DNA of 6,433 nt, taken from Betaproteobacteria bacterium (GTDB taxonomy: Bacteria > Pseudomonadota > Gammaproteobacteria > Burkholderiales > SG8-41). Shown piece by piece: positions 1 through 6,037 of the stretch. The first letter of the stretch is position 1; each line of letters opens with the position of its first letter. The notes under the pieces are model-generated. The model worked only from the letters and a program-made list of their open reading frames with translations, had not been told where the DNA came from and ran no database searches. Position numbers and translations under genes: made by a program. The stretch lies in NCBI GenBank assembly GCA_025356695.1, contig JANXSE010000284.1, forward strand, positions 1-6,433, given 5' to 3'.

Positions 1-845
1 GGATCGGGTTTGCCCTGCGGTTTGAATTGCGACAGGCCGGTGGTGAAAAACTCGCCGCTGGTGAAATTGGGACCGCTGTGGCAGTTCGTGCAACCGCCTT
101 TGCCGATGAACAGCTTCAGCCCGCGCAATGCCGGCTCCGAATAATTCCACGCCGAAGGCGGCGCGCCCTTCGCCAGCGTCTCACGGAAGATATCGAACGA
201 CGTGCGTCCGCCCACCAGTGTTTCCTGAAACGCGGCCAGCGCCTTGGCAATGCCGACCATGATCGATTCGTCGTCGGTCGGCGAGGGCGCGATGCCGAAG
301 GCCTTGCGATAACGGCATGACAGTTGTTCGTCGTTGCGCACCAGCTGCGCGATCTGGCGCGGCGTCGTCGCGTGTTCGCGTTCGTTTAACAGCGGCCGGA
401 TGCTCTGCGACCACAGGCTGTCGGCCGCGCCGTCCCAGCCATACCAGTTGCTGCCACGCAGGTTCATCACCGTCGGCGTGTTGCGGTCGACCTCGGCAAC
501 GCCGATACCGCGCTTGATGTTGTCGGTCCAGTTGCGCTCGGGCACGTGACAGCTTGCGCACGCCACCTTGCCATCCCCGGACAAACGCTGGTCGAAAAAG
601 AGGCGCGTGCCGAACTCGATCGCATCAGGATTACCCGACACGCGGTTGGTCGGATCTTTCGCCGGCGAAGCCGACACCGGCCACGGACCGTGCGAGAGGA
701 TGGTTTTGATTTCGTCGGCGCTCAGAACCGGCTGGGGCACTGCTTTTTCGTTGGCGATTGCCGCGCACGACAGCAGCAAGCCTGCAATCATGCCGGCGAC
801 GCGAAATGCGCCGTATTGCCTTCTATCTGCCTGCGTAAAAAACAC
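1..845 (-). CDS. Di-heme cytochrome c peroxidase / MauG-family protein, exported (3' end outside window)
   Basis: This is the N-terminal 281 codons of a two-heme c-type cytochrome of the bacterial cytochrome c peroxidase/MauG family, which use one heme for electron transfer and one for peroxide or substrate chemistry in the periplasm. The frame is open from position 845 to the edge. Two CxxCH heme sites are visible: CASCH at residues 96-100 and CTNCH at 252-256, 156 residues apart, close to the family's spacing. Between them lie RNTPTVMN (121-128) and WDGAAD (137-142), matching the family's NTPTV and FWDGRA blocks, then CRYRKAFG (177-184). After the second heme, FFTTG resembles the family's FHNTG. 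The start is GTG at 843-845, seven bases after a GGGGAG ribosome site; an in-frame stop lies 39 bases upstream. Residues 19-31 are hydrophobic with LLSC at 24-27, which could be a lipobox, or cleavage could follow AIA (29-31). It is last in the leftward block. The missing part should hold about 80-100 residues. Confidence 0.9.
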   Translation of the reverse strand, partial: MFFTQADRRQYGAFRVAGMIAGLLLSCAAIANEKAVPQPVLSADEIKTILSHGPWPVSASPAKDPTNRVSGNPDAIEFGTRLFFDQRLSGDGKVACASCHVPERNWTDNIKRGIGVAEVDRNTPTVMNLRGSNWYGWDGAADSLWSQSIRPLLNEREHATTPRQIAQLVRNDEQLSCRYRKAFGIAPSPTDDESIMVGIAKALAAFQETLVGGRTSFDIFRETLAKGAPPSAWNYSEPALRGLKLFIGKGGCTNCHSGPNFTSGEFFTTGLSQFKPQGKPD

Positions 846-854
846 CGTGCATCT

Positions 855-877
855 CCCCGAACGATTGCCCCGAACGA
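855..877. repeat. Two direct copies of a 10-bp sequence just upstream of the cytochrome start
   Basis: The sequence ccccgaacga occurs at 855-864 and again at 868-877, a 13-base period. On the coding (minus) strand this reads TCGTTCGGGG twice, and the copy nearer the gene supplies the GGGG of its ribosome binding site. It may be a small tandem duplication, a paired protein binding site, or chance. The rest of the 82-bp gap between the cytochrome and the TctC-like gene (846-927) shows no hairpin-plus-T-run terminator and no clear promoter. Confidence 0.5.
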
Positions 878-927
878 CAGCTTATCCTACCAAATTACCG
901 CGCCGCGTACGTACTCCGCACCATTCC

Positions 928-1905
928 TCACTGCTCGACCTTGATCCCCGCGTCGCGAATCACTTTGCCCCACTTCTCCATTTCTGCATTGATGACGCGG
1001 CCGAATTCCTCGGGCGGGCCGCCGAGCGGCACGAAGGCGAGTTCGGCGAGGCGCGCTTTCACCACCGGCATCTGCAGCACCTTGTTGGTTTCGGCGTTAA
1101 TGCGTGCAATCGCTTCGCGCGGCGTGCCGGCGGGTGCCAGCAGCCCGCGGTAACCGGTGCCGTCGATGGCGGGCCCGCCGCCCTCCGCAAAAGTCGGCAC
1201 ATTGGGCATCAGCGGATTGCGTTTCGCTGCGGCGAGGCCCAGCACGCGCAGCTTGTTCGCCTCGACCAAGCCTTTCACCGCGAAGATGCCGCCGAAGCCG
1301 ATGCTGGTTTCGCCGCTGGTCACAGCAAAAATTGCCGCCGCCGTGCTTTTATACGGAATGTGTTCAAGCTTGATACGCGCGGCCGACTTCAGCATTTCGC
1401 CCATGATGTGCGGCAGCGTGCCGTTGCCGCCCGAGGCATAGTTGAGTTCGCCGGGCCTCGCACGCGCGAGTGCCACGAGGTCCCTGATCGATTTCACCGG
1501 CAGCGACGGATGCACCACCGCCAGCACCTGGCTGTCGGAGGCAAGAGACACGATCGGCGCGAAATTTTTCAGACTGTCATAAGGCAGCTTCGCCATCAGA
1601 AAAGGGTTCACCATGAAGGCGTTGTCGGCGATCATGATGGTGTAACCATCGGGCTTGGCACTTGCTACGAGTTGCGTGCCGAGCACGGTGCCCGCGCCGG
1701 GGCGGTTGTCGATCACCACCTGCTGGCCAAGCAGTTCGCCGAGTTCGGGCGCGATCACACGCATCAGCGAATCGGAACCGCCACCCGCGCCATAGGCGAC
1801 GACGACGCGCACCGGCTGCGTTGGATAGTTTTGTGCGATGGCTGCGCCGGTCAAACACAGCGTGGCACACAGCGTCGCGCGCGACGACCAGTAAATTGTG
1901 TTCAT
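928..1905 (-). CDS. TctC/Bug-family periplasmic solute-binding protein (TTT type), copy 1
   Basis: A 325-residue extracytoplasmic binding protein of the Bug/TctC family, which captures small carboxylates or similar compounds in the periplasm for a TctA/TctB membrane transporter or for sensing. Length is normal for the family. Residues 1-24 form a signal peptide with probable cleavage after AIA (22-24). Family blocks are in order: PVRVVVAYGAGGGSD (31-45), VIDNRPGAG (64-72), AKPDGYT (83-89), YDSLKNFAPI (109-118), YASGGNGTLPH (156-166) and IPYK (183-186), ending with LLAPAGTPREAI and PxxF-type C-terminal segments. The loop after IPYK reads STAAAIFAVTSGE, where relatives usually have GGGP and an LLGG turn, so the ligand pocket may differ. 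ATG at 1903-1905 follows a GAGGG ribosome site on the minus strand by four bases. It lies 124 bp after the stop of copy 2 and 82 bp before the cytochrome gene. Ligand unknown. Confidence 0.93.
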   Translation of the reverse strand: MNTIYWSSRATLCATLCLTGAAIAQNYPTQPVRVVVAYGAGGGSDSLMRVIAPELGELLGQQVVIDNRPGAGTVLGTQLVASAKPDGYTIMIADNAFMVNPFLMAKLPYDSLKNFAPIVSLASDSQVLAVVHPSLPVKSIRDLVALARARPGELNYASGGNGTLPHIMGEMLKSAARIKLEHIPYKSTAAAIFAVTSGETSIGFGGIFAVKGLVEANKLRVLGLAAAKRNPLMPNVPTFAEGGGPAIDGTGYRGLLAPAGTPREAIARINAETNKVLQMPVVKARLAELAFVPLGGPPEEFGRVINAEMEKWGKVIRDAGIKVEQ

Positions 1906-1954
1906 ATTTCCCTCGGATTTCGAAACTCTTTTTTATTGGGGATTTCAAATACAC

Positions 1955-1969
1955 CGCATCCACGATGCG
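1955..1969. repeat. Short perfect inverted repeat in the gap between TctC copies 2 and 1
   Basis: CGCATC at 1955-1960 and GATGCG at 1964-1969 form a perfect 6-bp stem with a three-base loop. On the minus strand it is followed by GTGTATTTGA, not a T-run, so it does not look like an intrinsic terminator. It sits between the REP-like element and the copy 1 start and may be an mRNA structure, an operator half-site pair, or chance. Confidence 0.4.
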
Positions 1970-1996
1970 AGGTCTACTGCATCATTCAGTACCACT

Positions 1997-2026
1997 CCGG
2001 AATACGCTGCGCTCCCTCCAGGCCAC
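1997..2026. repeat. REP-like palindromic element, copy A (imperfect stem)
   Basis: Thirty bases here match those at 3022-3051 in 27 of 30 positions; the first 19 (ccggaatacgctgcgctcc) are identical and the three differences are all transitions. The element starts just beyond the stop codon (2030-2032) of TctC copy 2. Its outer arms, CCGGA and TCCAGG, pair with one bulged base, so the stem is weaker than in copy B. Similar GC-rich arms around a GCAGCG core occur as dispersed extragenic palindromes in many proteobacteria; that comparison is from memory. The likely role is mRNA 3'-end protection or partial termination between genes of one operon. Confidence 0.8.
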
Positions 2027-2029
2027 TTT

Positions 2030-3010
2030 TTATTCGAGTTTAAAGCCGGTGGTCTTGATCAACTTTGCCCAGCGTTCCTTTTCCGCGGCGAGCCATTGCG
2101 CCATTTCGGCGGGCGCGTTGTTCTGCGGCCGCGTGCCCTGCGCGGCGAGGCGTTCGCGCAACTGCAGCGAATTGAAAATGCGCGCGGCTTCGGCGTTCAT
2201 GCGATTGATGATCTCCGCGGGCGTGTTGGGTGGCGCCAGCAGACCCTGCCACGAGCCGGTGACGAAGCCTTCGAGGCCAGGCGTCTCGGCAATCGTCGGC
2301 GTGTCCGGCAAGGCGGCGTCACGCTGCGCACTCGACACCGCAAGCAGTTTCAAGCGCCCCGACTGCACGTGCGGCAGGGTCTGCAGCATGCCGAGGATCA
2401 ACACATCGCCCTCGCCCGTCAGCACCGGCCGCACACCACCACCGGGCGCGGGAATGTAAACCCAGTCGATGCCGGTGCGCTGCGCGAACAGCATTGAGGC
2501 GAGATGCGGCGCACCGCCAAGCCCGCCACCGACCGGCACATTGAGTTTGCCGGGCCGCGCCTTTGCGAAGGCGATCAGCTCTTTGACGTTTTTCACCGGC
2601 ACGCTCGGATGCGCGGCAAGCAGATGCGGCGAATAAGTCAGCGTCGTCACCGGCGCGAAATCGCGCAGCACGTCGAACGACAGTTTGGAGAACAGGCTCG
2701 GGCTGATGGCGAGATTGCTGATGTCCATCAGCAGAAAGGTGTAACCGTCGGGCGCGGCGCGCGCCACCAGTTCGGCACCGATGTTGCCGTTGGCACCCGG
2801 ACGGTTTTCAACCACGGCCTGCTGGCCCAACGACTTTGAAAGCTCCACGCCGAGCACGCGCGCGAGGATGTCGCTGCTGCCGCCGGGCGCGTTGGGCACG
2901 ATCAGGCGGATGGGTTTCGCCGGCCATGGCTGCGCCTGCGCCAACGCTGCCACGCAGAAACCAGCAATAACAAGAATAGCGATCAGGCAACGCATCGTGT
3001 ATGCATCCAT
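2030..3010 (-). CDS. TctC/Bug-family periplasmic solute-binding protein (TTT type), copy 2
   Basis: A second extracytoplasmic binding protein of the Bug/TctC family, 326 residues from the ATG at 3008-3010. An in-frame ATG at residue 6 (2993-2995) gives a cleaner signal peptide beginning MRCLIAIL and may be the true start; neither has a strong ribosome site, although GGTGG abuts the first. Cleavage probably follows ALA or AQA near residues 24-26. Family blocks: WPAKPIRLIVP (29-39), APGGSSD (41-47), VENRPGANG (67-75), APDGYT (86-91), FDVLRDFAPV (112-121), GGAPHL (165-170) and LLAPPNTPAEII near the C terminus. Two pocket segments depart from the usual form: NVPVGGG (157-163) replaces the common YGS-type segment, and IPAPGGG (186-192) lacks the YK of the IPYKG motif. 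This suggests a ligand different from those of its neighbours. It starts 45 bp after the stop of copy 3. Ligand unknown. Confidence 0.92.
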   Translation of the reverse strand: MDAYTMRCLIAILVIAGFCVAALAQAQPWPAKPIRLIVPNAPGGSSDILARVLGVELSKSLGQQAVVENRPGANGNIGAELVARAAPDGYTFLLMDISNLAISPSLFSKLSFDVLRDFAPVTTLTYSPHLLAAHPSVPVKNVKELIAFAKARPGKLNVPVGGGLGGAPHLASMLFAQRTGIDWVYIPAPGGGVRPVLTGEGDVLILGMLQTLPHVQSGRLKLLAVSSAQRDAALPDTPTIAETPGLEGFVTGSWQGLLAPPNTPAEIINRMNAEAARIFNSLQLRERLAAQGTRPQNNAPAEMAQWLAAEKERWAKLIKTTGFKLE

Positions 3011-3020
3011 CCACCGTTTT

Positions 3021-3051
3021 CCCGGAATACGCTGCGCTCCTTCCGGGCTAC
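3021..3051. repeat. REP-like palindromic element, copy B (perfect 7-bp arms)
   Basis: CCCGGAA at 3021-3027 and TTCCGGG at 3041-3047 form a perfect 7-bp inverted repeat around a 13-base centre with a CGCTGCGC core. The element fills most of the 45-bp gap between the stop of TctC copy 3 (3056-3058) and the start of copy 2 (3010), and is a near-identical sister of the element at 1997-2026. No T-run follows it on the minus strand, so it is better read as an extragenic palindrome than as a classical terminator. Its closeness to copy 2's start means the structure could also affect that gene's translation. Confidence 0.85.
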
Positions 3052-3055
3052 AGTG

Positions 3056-4039
3056 CTAGCCGATCACATCGATTTTGATGTTCCCCTTCTTCACCACATC
3101 CTTCCAGCGCGCGACGTCTTTTTCCAGACGCTTGCGATATTCTTCGGGCGTCGAATAAGCCGGCGCGAAACCATCGGCAATGATGCGTTCGCGCAGATCG
3201 TGCGCCTGCAACGCCACGCCAACCGCCTTGTTGACGCGGTCGATGATTTCTTTCGGCGTGCCCGGCGTACCCCACAAGCCATACCAGTGTTCGGCGGCAA
3301 AGCCCGGCACCAGTTCGCCGATAGCCGGCGCGTTCGGAAAGGCATCGACGCGTTTTTCAGTCGTGACGCCGAGCGCGCGCAGCTTGCCGGATTTCACGTG
3401 CGGCAGCACCGCCACCGCCGTGTAGTAGGCGATCTGCAGATTGCCACCGAGCAGATCGGTCAGTCCGGGGCCGGCGCCTTTGTAGGGAATGTGCAACATG
3501 CGCGCGCCTGTCTGCTGTTCGAGCAGTGCGCCGACCAGATGCGCGAGACTGCCGACGCCGGTCGAACCATAGGTAATGCTTTCCGGCTTTGCTTTCGCCT
3601 GCGCGATGAGTTCTTTCAAATCGTTTGCTTTCAGCGAGGCACTCGCCACCACGATCAACGGCCCGACGGCGAGCAGGCTGATCGGCGCAATACCGTTGAC
3701 CGGGTCGTACGCCAGCTTGTACAACGCCGGATTTGCCCCATAGCTCGCCGAAACCAGACACATGGTGTAACCGTCGGCATTTGCGCGCACCGTGAGTTCC
3801 GCACCAATCGTGCCACCACCGCCGGCGTGATTATCGACAATGAAATTCTGGCCGAAGGTCTCGGTCAGTTTTTGCCCGAGCGTGCGCGCGATGATATCGG
3901 TGCCGCCGCCGGGACTGAACGGCACGATCAAACGGATCGGCTTGGCCGGCCAGACTGCGCTTGCCGCCTGCGCGGAAAATGAAATTAACAAAAAAGCCGT
4001 GAGCACACAACGCACGGCCATCGACAGGAATGCATTCAT
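3056..4039 (-). CDS. TctC/Bug-family periplasmic solute-binding protein (TTT type), copy 3, first gene of leftward block
   Basis: A 327-residue binding protein of the Bug/TctC family and the most canonical of the three. Residues 1-28 form a signal peptide, with cleavage likely after AQA (23-25) or ASA (26-28). Family blocks follow: WPAKPIRLIVPFSPGGGTD (30-48), VDNHAGGGG (68-76), NADGYT (87-92), YDPVNGIAPI (111-120), YGSTGVGSLAHL (157-168), HIPYKGAGPGLTDLLGG (183-199) and a GTPGTPKEII segment near the C terminus. The one oddity is DNHAGG where relatives, including the other two copies, have NRPGA. ATG at 4037-4039 is well supported: GAGGAGG lies six bases upstream (4046-4052 on the plus strand). 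It shares eleven identical residues, WPAKPIRLIVP, with copy 2, so the copies are tandem paralogues that have since diverged. As the gene nearest the divergent spacer it should carry the operon promoter. Ligand unknown. Confidence 0.95.
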   Translation of the reverse strand: MNAFLSMAVRCVLTAFLLISFSAQAASAVWPAKPIRLIVPFSPGGGTDIIARTLGQKLTETFGQNFIVDNHAGGGGTIGAELTVRANADGYTMCLVSASYGANPALYKLAYDPVNGIAPISLLAVGPLIVVASASLKANDLKELIAQAKAKPESITYGSTGVGSLAHLVGALLEQQTGARMLHIPYKGAGPGLTDLLGGNLQIAYYTAVAVLPHVKSGKLRALGVTTEKRVDAFPNAPAIGELVPGFAAEHWYGLWGTPGTPKEIIDRVNKAVGVALQAHDLRERIIADGFAPAYSTPEEYRKRLEKDVARWKDVVKKGNIKIDVIG

Positions 4040-4066
4040 TGCCGGCCTCCTCAGGTATCTCCGGCC

Positions 4067-4072
4067 ATTTTA
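4067..4072 (-). promoter_or_regulatory. Possible -10 element for the leftward TctC block
   Basis: On the minus strand these bases read TAAAAT, five of six matches to the sigma-70 -10 consensus, 27 bases upstream of the copy 3 start codon. I see no convincing -35 hexamer at 16-18 bp, so this is a weak prediction based on position and one hexamer. Confidence 0.25.
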
Positions 4073-4104
4073 CGACACGCGCGCTTGACAGCGCACCACT
4101 GCGG

Positions 4105-4127
4105 GCGGAAAGTCGGGCGTTTTCCGC
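4105..4127. promoter_or_regulatory. Inverted repeat in the divergent spacer, candidate operator
   Basis: GCGGAAA at 4105-4111 is mirrored perfectly by TTTCCGC at 4121-4127 with nine bases between, a 16-base centre-to-centre spacing that suits a dimeric regulator. It lies in the 103-bp spacer between the two divergent blocks, 15 bases before the GST start codon. A TTGACA hexamer at 4085-4090 on the plus strand resembles a -35 box, but the bases 17 bp further on (GAAAGT, inside the left arm) are a poor -10. No regulator gene is present to pair with the site. It could equally be an RNA hairpin in the GST leader. Confidence 0.4.
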
Positions 4128-4142
4128 ATTAAATTCTCCGGC

Positions 4143-4796
4143 ATGACTGAACCGACACATGCACGTATTCTGTGGGGCGCAGGCTCGTCGCGTCCGCTGC
4201 GTGCGCTGTGGATGCTGCATGAACTCGAATTGCCGTTTGAACACCGGCCGATCCGTTCGCGCTCCGGCGAAACGCTGACCGCCGAATACACGCAGCTTAA
4301 TCCGGGCCAGAAAATTCCGACGTTGCAGGACGGCGATTTGACGCTGTCGGAGAGCGCCGCCATCGTCAACTATCTGGCCGCCACGTACGGTGTCGCGAAA
4401 AACCTCGCGCCGCCGGCTGCGCCGCAGGAACGCGCGCGCTACGACCAGTGGTGTTTTTTCGTCATGATGGAACTCGACGCCAATACGCTCTATATCATCC
4501 GCCGCCACGTCGATCTCACCGATGTCTACGGTGTAGCGCCCAACGCAGTAGAAACCGCGCGCGCGTGCTATATCAAACAGGCCGGCGCGGCGGCAACGCG
4601 GCTTGCCGGCGGGCCGTACATCATGGGCGAACGTTTTACCGGCGCCGATATACTTTTTACCAGCAGTCTCGCCAGTGCGCTCAAGCGCGACATTGATTTG
4701 CCGGCGCGATTGCACGAATATTTTGCACTGACTACCGCGCGCCCTGCCTACCGGCGCGCGGTTGTTATGAACACCCCGAAAAAAACCGCCGCATAA
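4143..4796 (+). CDS. Glutathione S-transferase family protein
   Basis: A 217-residue cytoplasmic protein with the two-domain glutathione S-transferase fold, normal in length. Such enzymes join glutathione to electrophiles, or use it for isomerisation, ether cleavage or peroxide reduction. The N-terminal thioredoxin-like domain (about 8-82) has GAGSSRPLRALWMLHEL (12-28), with Ser15/Ser16 as the candidate catalytic residues, the QKIPTL segment (56-61) with the conserved cis-proline at 59, and LSESAAI (68-74), the glutathione gamma-glutamyl binding ES pair. The helical C-terminal domain (about 93-205) has the folding box FTGAD (165-169). I cannot assign a class or substrate. The ATG at 4143 begins the conserved first strand without excess sequence, but no good ribosome site precedes it. 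It is first in the rightward block, 34 bp before the lactonase gene. Its last codons encode PKKTAA and form the A-run and arm of a reversed terminator. Confidence 0.92.
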   Translation: MTEPTHARILWGAGSSRPLRALWMLHELELPFEHRPIRSRSGETLTAEYTQLNPGQKIPTLQDGDLTLSESAAIVNYLAATYGVAKNLAPPAAPQERARYDQWCFFVMMELDANTLYIIRRHVDLTDVYGVAPNAVETARACYIKQAGAAATRLAGGPYIMGERFTGADILFTSSLASALKRDIDLPARLHEYFALTTARPAYRRAVVMNTPKKTAA

Positions 4797-4802
4797 CGGC
4801 GG
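4779..4802 (-). terminator. Intrinsic terminator acting on the minus strand, overlapping the GST stop codon
   Basis: CCGCCG (4786-4791) and CGGCGG (4797-4802) form a perfect GC-rich 6-bp stem with a five-base loop. On the minus strand the stem is followed directly by seven Ts (the A-run at 4779-4785), the standard form of a Rho-independent terminator. On the plus strand no T-run follows, so it should not stop transcription from the GST gene into the lactonase gene. The GST stop codon TAA (4794-4796) sits in the loop. No minus-strand gene is visible to its right, so the apparent effect is to block antisense transcripts from entering GST and the divergent promoter region. Confidence 0.6.
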
Positions 4803-4830
4803 CACATTCAGACCAGAGGAGAACAGTATT

Positions 4831-6009
4831 GTGGCTTCAGGCAATAAACTTGCACTCTACGCAACCGTCGGGCCGCTACTCACACGTTACGACATCGATG
4901 TCGATGCCGCCACACTGGCGGCGCGCGAAAGCATCACCCTGCCGGCCAATATTCATTACGTGGTGCCGCACGGTGCGCGCCATACTTTATATGTCGCCAG
5001 CAGCGACAGCTCGTCGGGTTCCGGCACCATTGTCGGCAAGACTCACCACCTGTCGGCGTTTCGCATCGACCCGGCAAGCGGCAAGCTGACGCCGCACGGC
5101 ACGGCAGTGCCGCTGCCGACGCGGCCCATCCACATCGCCTGCGATGGCGACTCGAAATTCATTTTCGTCGCCTTCAGCCGCCCCAGCCTGCTCATTGGTT
5201 TCGCCATCAATGCCGACGGCACGCTCGGTAGCGAGGTCAGGCAGCAAGAAACGATCGATACCGGTATTTTTCCGCATCAAATCCGCTTCACACCCGACAA
5301 CAAGCTCGCCATCCTCGTCACGCGCGGCAATGACGCTGCCGGCGACAAAGCCGAAGACCCGGGTTCGCTGCGCGTCTTCCATTACAGCAACGGCCAGTTG
5401 AGCCGCAAAGTCGTGATTGCGCCGAACGGCGGTTACGGCTTCGGCCCGCGACACCTCGATTTTCATCCTGCCCAGCCGTGGGTTTACGTCTCGCTCGAAC
5501 GCCAGAACGCGCTCGACGTTTTCAAGCGCGTTGGTGACACAGTCGAAGCGCAACCCGCGTTCAAGCTCAACACACTCGTCGAGCCCGACAATCTGCGCCC
5601 GCGCCAGGCCGTCGGCACCGTCCACGCGCATCCGAACGGACGTTATGTTTATGTCGCCAACCGCGCCGACGCAACCAAAGAATTTGAAGGTCGGCAGGTC
5701 TTCGGCGGCGGTGAAAATTCGCTCGCCTGCTTTGCCATTGATCAAAAGAGCGGCGCGCCAACGCTGCTCGGCCACGCTGAAACACGCGGCATACACTGTC
5801 GCACCTTCAGCATCGACCCGTCGGGGCGCCTGCTGGTCGCTGCGCACATCATGGGGCGGCCGGTGCGCGACGGCGCAACCGTACGCGAACTGCCGGCCTG
5901 CCTGTCGCTGTACCGCATCGGCGCCGGCGGCACACTCGACTACGCGCGCAAATACGATATCGCCGTCGGCGAAAAACATCTGTTCTGGATGGGCATCGTC
6001 GATTACTGA
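4831..6009 (+). CDS. Beta-propeller lactonase, 6-phosphogluconolactonase (YbhE)/CMLE-like family
   Basis: A 392-residue protein of the seven-bladed beta-propeller lactonase family (Pfam Lactonase, PF10282), which includes E. coli YbhE 6-phosphogluconolactonase and the fungal carboxy-muconate lactonizing enzyme. Members open or form lactone rings. The hallmark is GFGPRHLDFHP (203-213), followed by WVYVSLERQNALDVF (217-231), matching the family's GPRHL-FHP-YV-N pattern. Other blade repeats with the same H/P-x-YV rhythm are PHGARHTLYVAS (46-57), IHIACDGDSKFIFV (100-113), FPHQIRFTPDNK (147-158) and HAHPNGRYVYVANR (265-278). RGIHCRTFSIDPSGRLL (319-335) is the last clear blade. There is no signal peptide, so it is cytoplasmic. 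It is somewhat longer than YbhE (331 residues), with inserts around SSSGSG (59-64) and ATKEFEGRQVFGGG. The start is GTG at 4831, nine bases after AGGAG. The substrate, phosphogluconolactone or another lactone, is not shown by the sequence. It is 28 bp before the cupin gene. Confidence 0.9.
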   Translation: MASGNKLALYATVGPLLTRYDIDVDAATLAARESITLPANIHYVVPHGARHTLYVASSDSSSGSGTIVGKTHHLSAFRIDPASGKLTPHGTAVPLPTRPIHIACDGDSKFIFVAFSRPSLLIGFAINADGTLGSEVRQQETIDTGIFPHQIRFTPDNKLAILVTRGNDAAGDKAEDPGSLRVFHYSNGQLSRKVVIAPNGGYGFGPRHLDFHPAQPWVYVSLERQNALDVFKRVGDTVEAQPAFKLNTLVEPDNLRPRQAVGTVHAHPNGRYVYVANRADATKEFEGRQVFGGGENSLACFAIDQKSGAPTLLGHAETRGIHCRTFSIDPSGRLLVAAHIMGRPVRDGATVRELPACLSLYRIGAGGTLDYARKYDIAVGEKHLFWMGIVDY

Positions 6010-6037
6010 TCACTGCGCTCAGCACAAGGAGACCGTC

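Noticed and set aside
907..914. Palindrome GTACGTAC downstream of TctC copy 1
   Set aside because: Too short, with no loop or T-run; an eight-base palindrome is expected by chance in a window of this size.
1906..1950. Possible internal promoter for TctC copy 1 (TTGAAA on the minus strand near 1945)
   Set aside because: No acceptable -10 hexamer occurs at 16-18 bp spacing, so the match is a single common hexamer.
568..2043. A 491-codon plus-strand open frame across the cytochrome start and TctC copy 1
   Set aside because: It is rich in His and Arg, has no family motif and lies antisense to two clear genes; long open shadow frames are expected from the codon bias of this DNA.
3053..3982. A 309-codon plus-strand open frame antisense to TctC copy 3
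   Set aside because: The minus-strand frame has a signal peptide, ribosome site and full family motif set, while this one has none.
3831..4844. A 337-codon minus-strand open frame antisense to GST and spanning the divergent spacer
   Set aside because: No recognisable motif, Arg-rich, and it crosses the reversed terminator and the start region of TctC copy 3, where it reads out of frame; it is a shadow of GST.
4987..5979. A 330-codon minus-strand open frame antisense to the lactonase
   Set aside because: It mirrors the lactonase reading frame along its length and shows no signal, motif or ribosome site; treated as a shadow.
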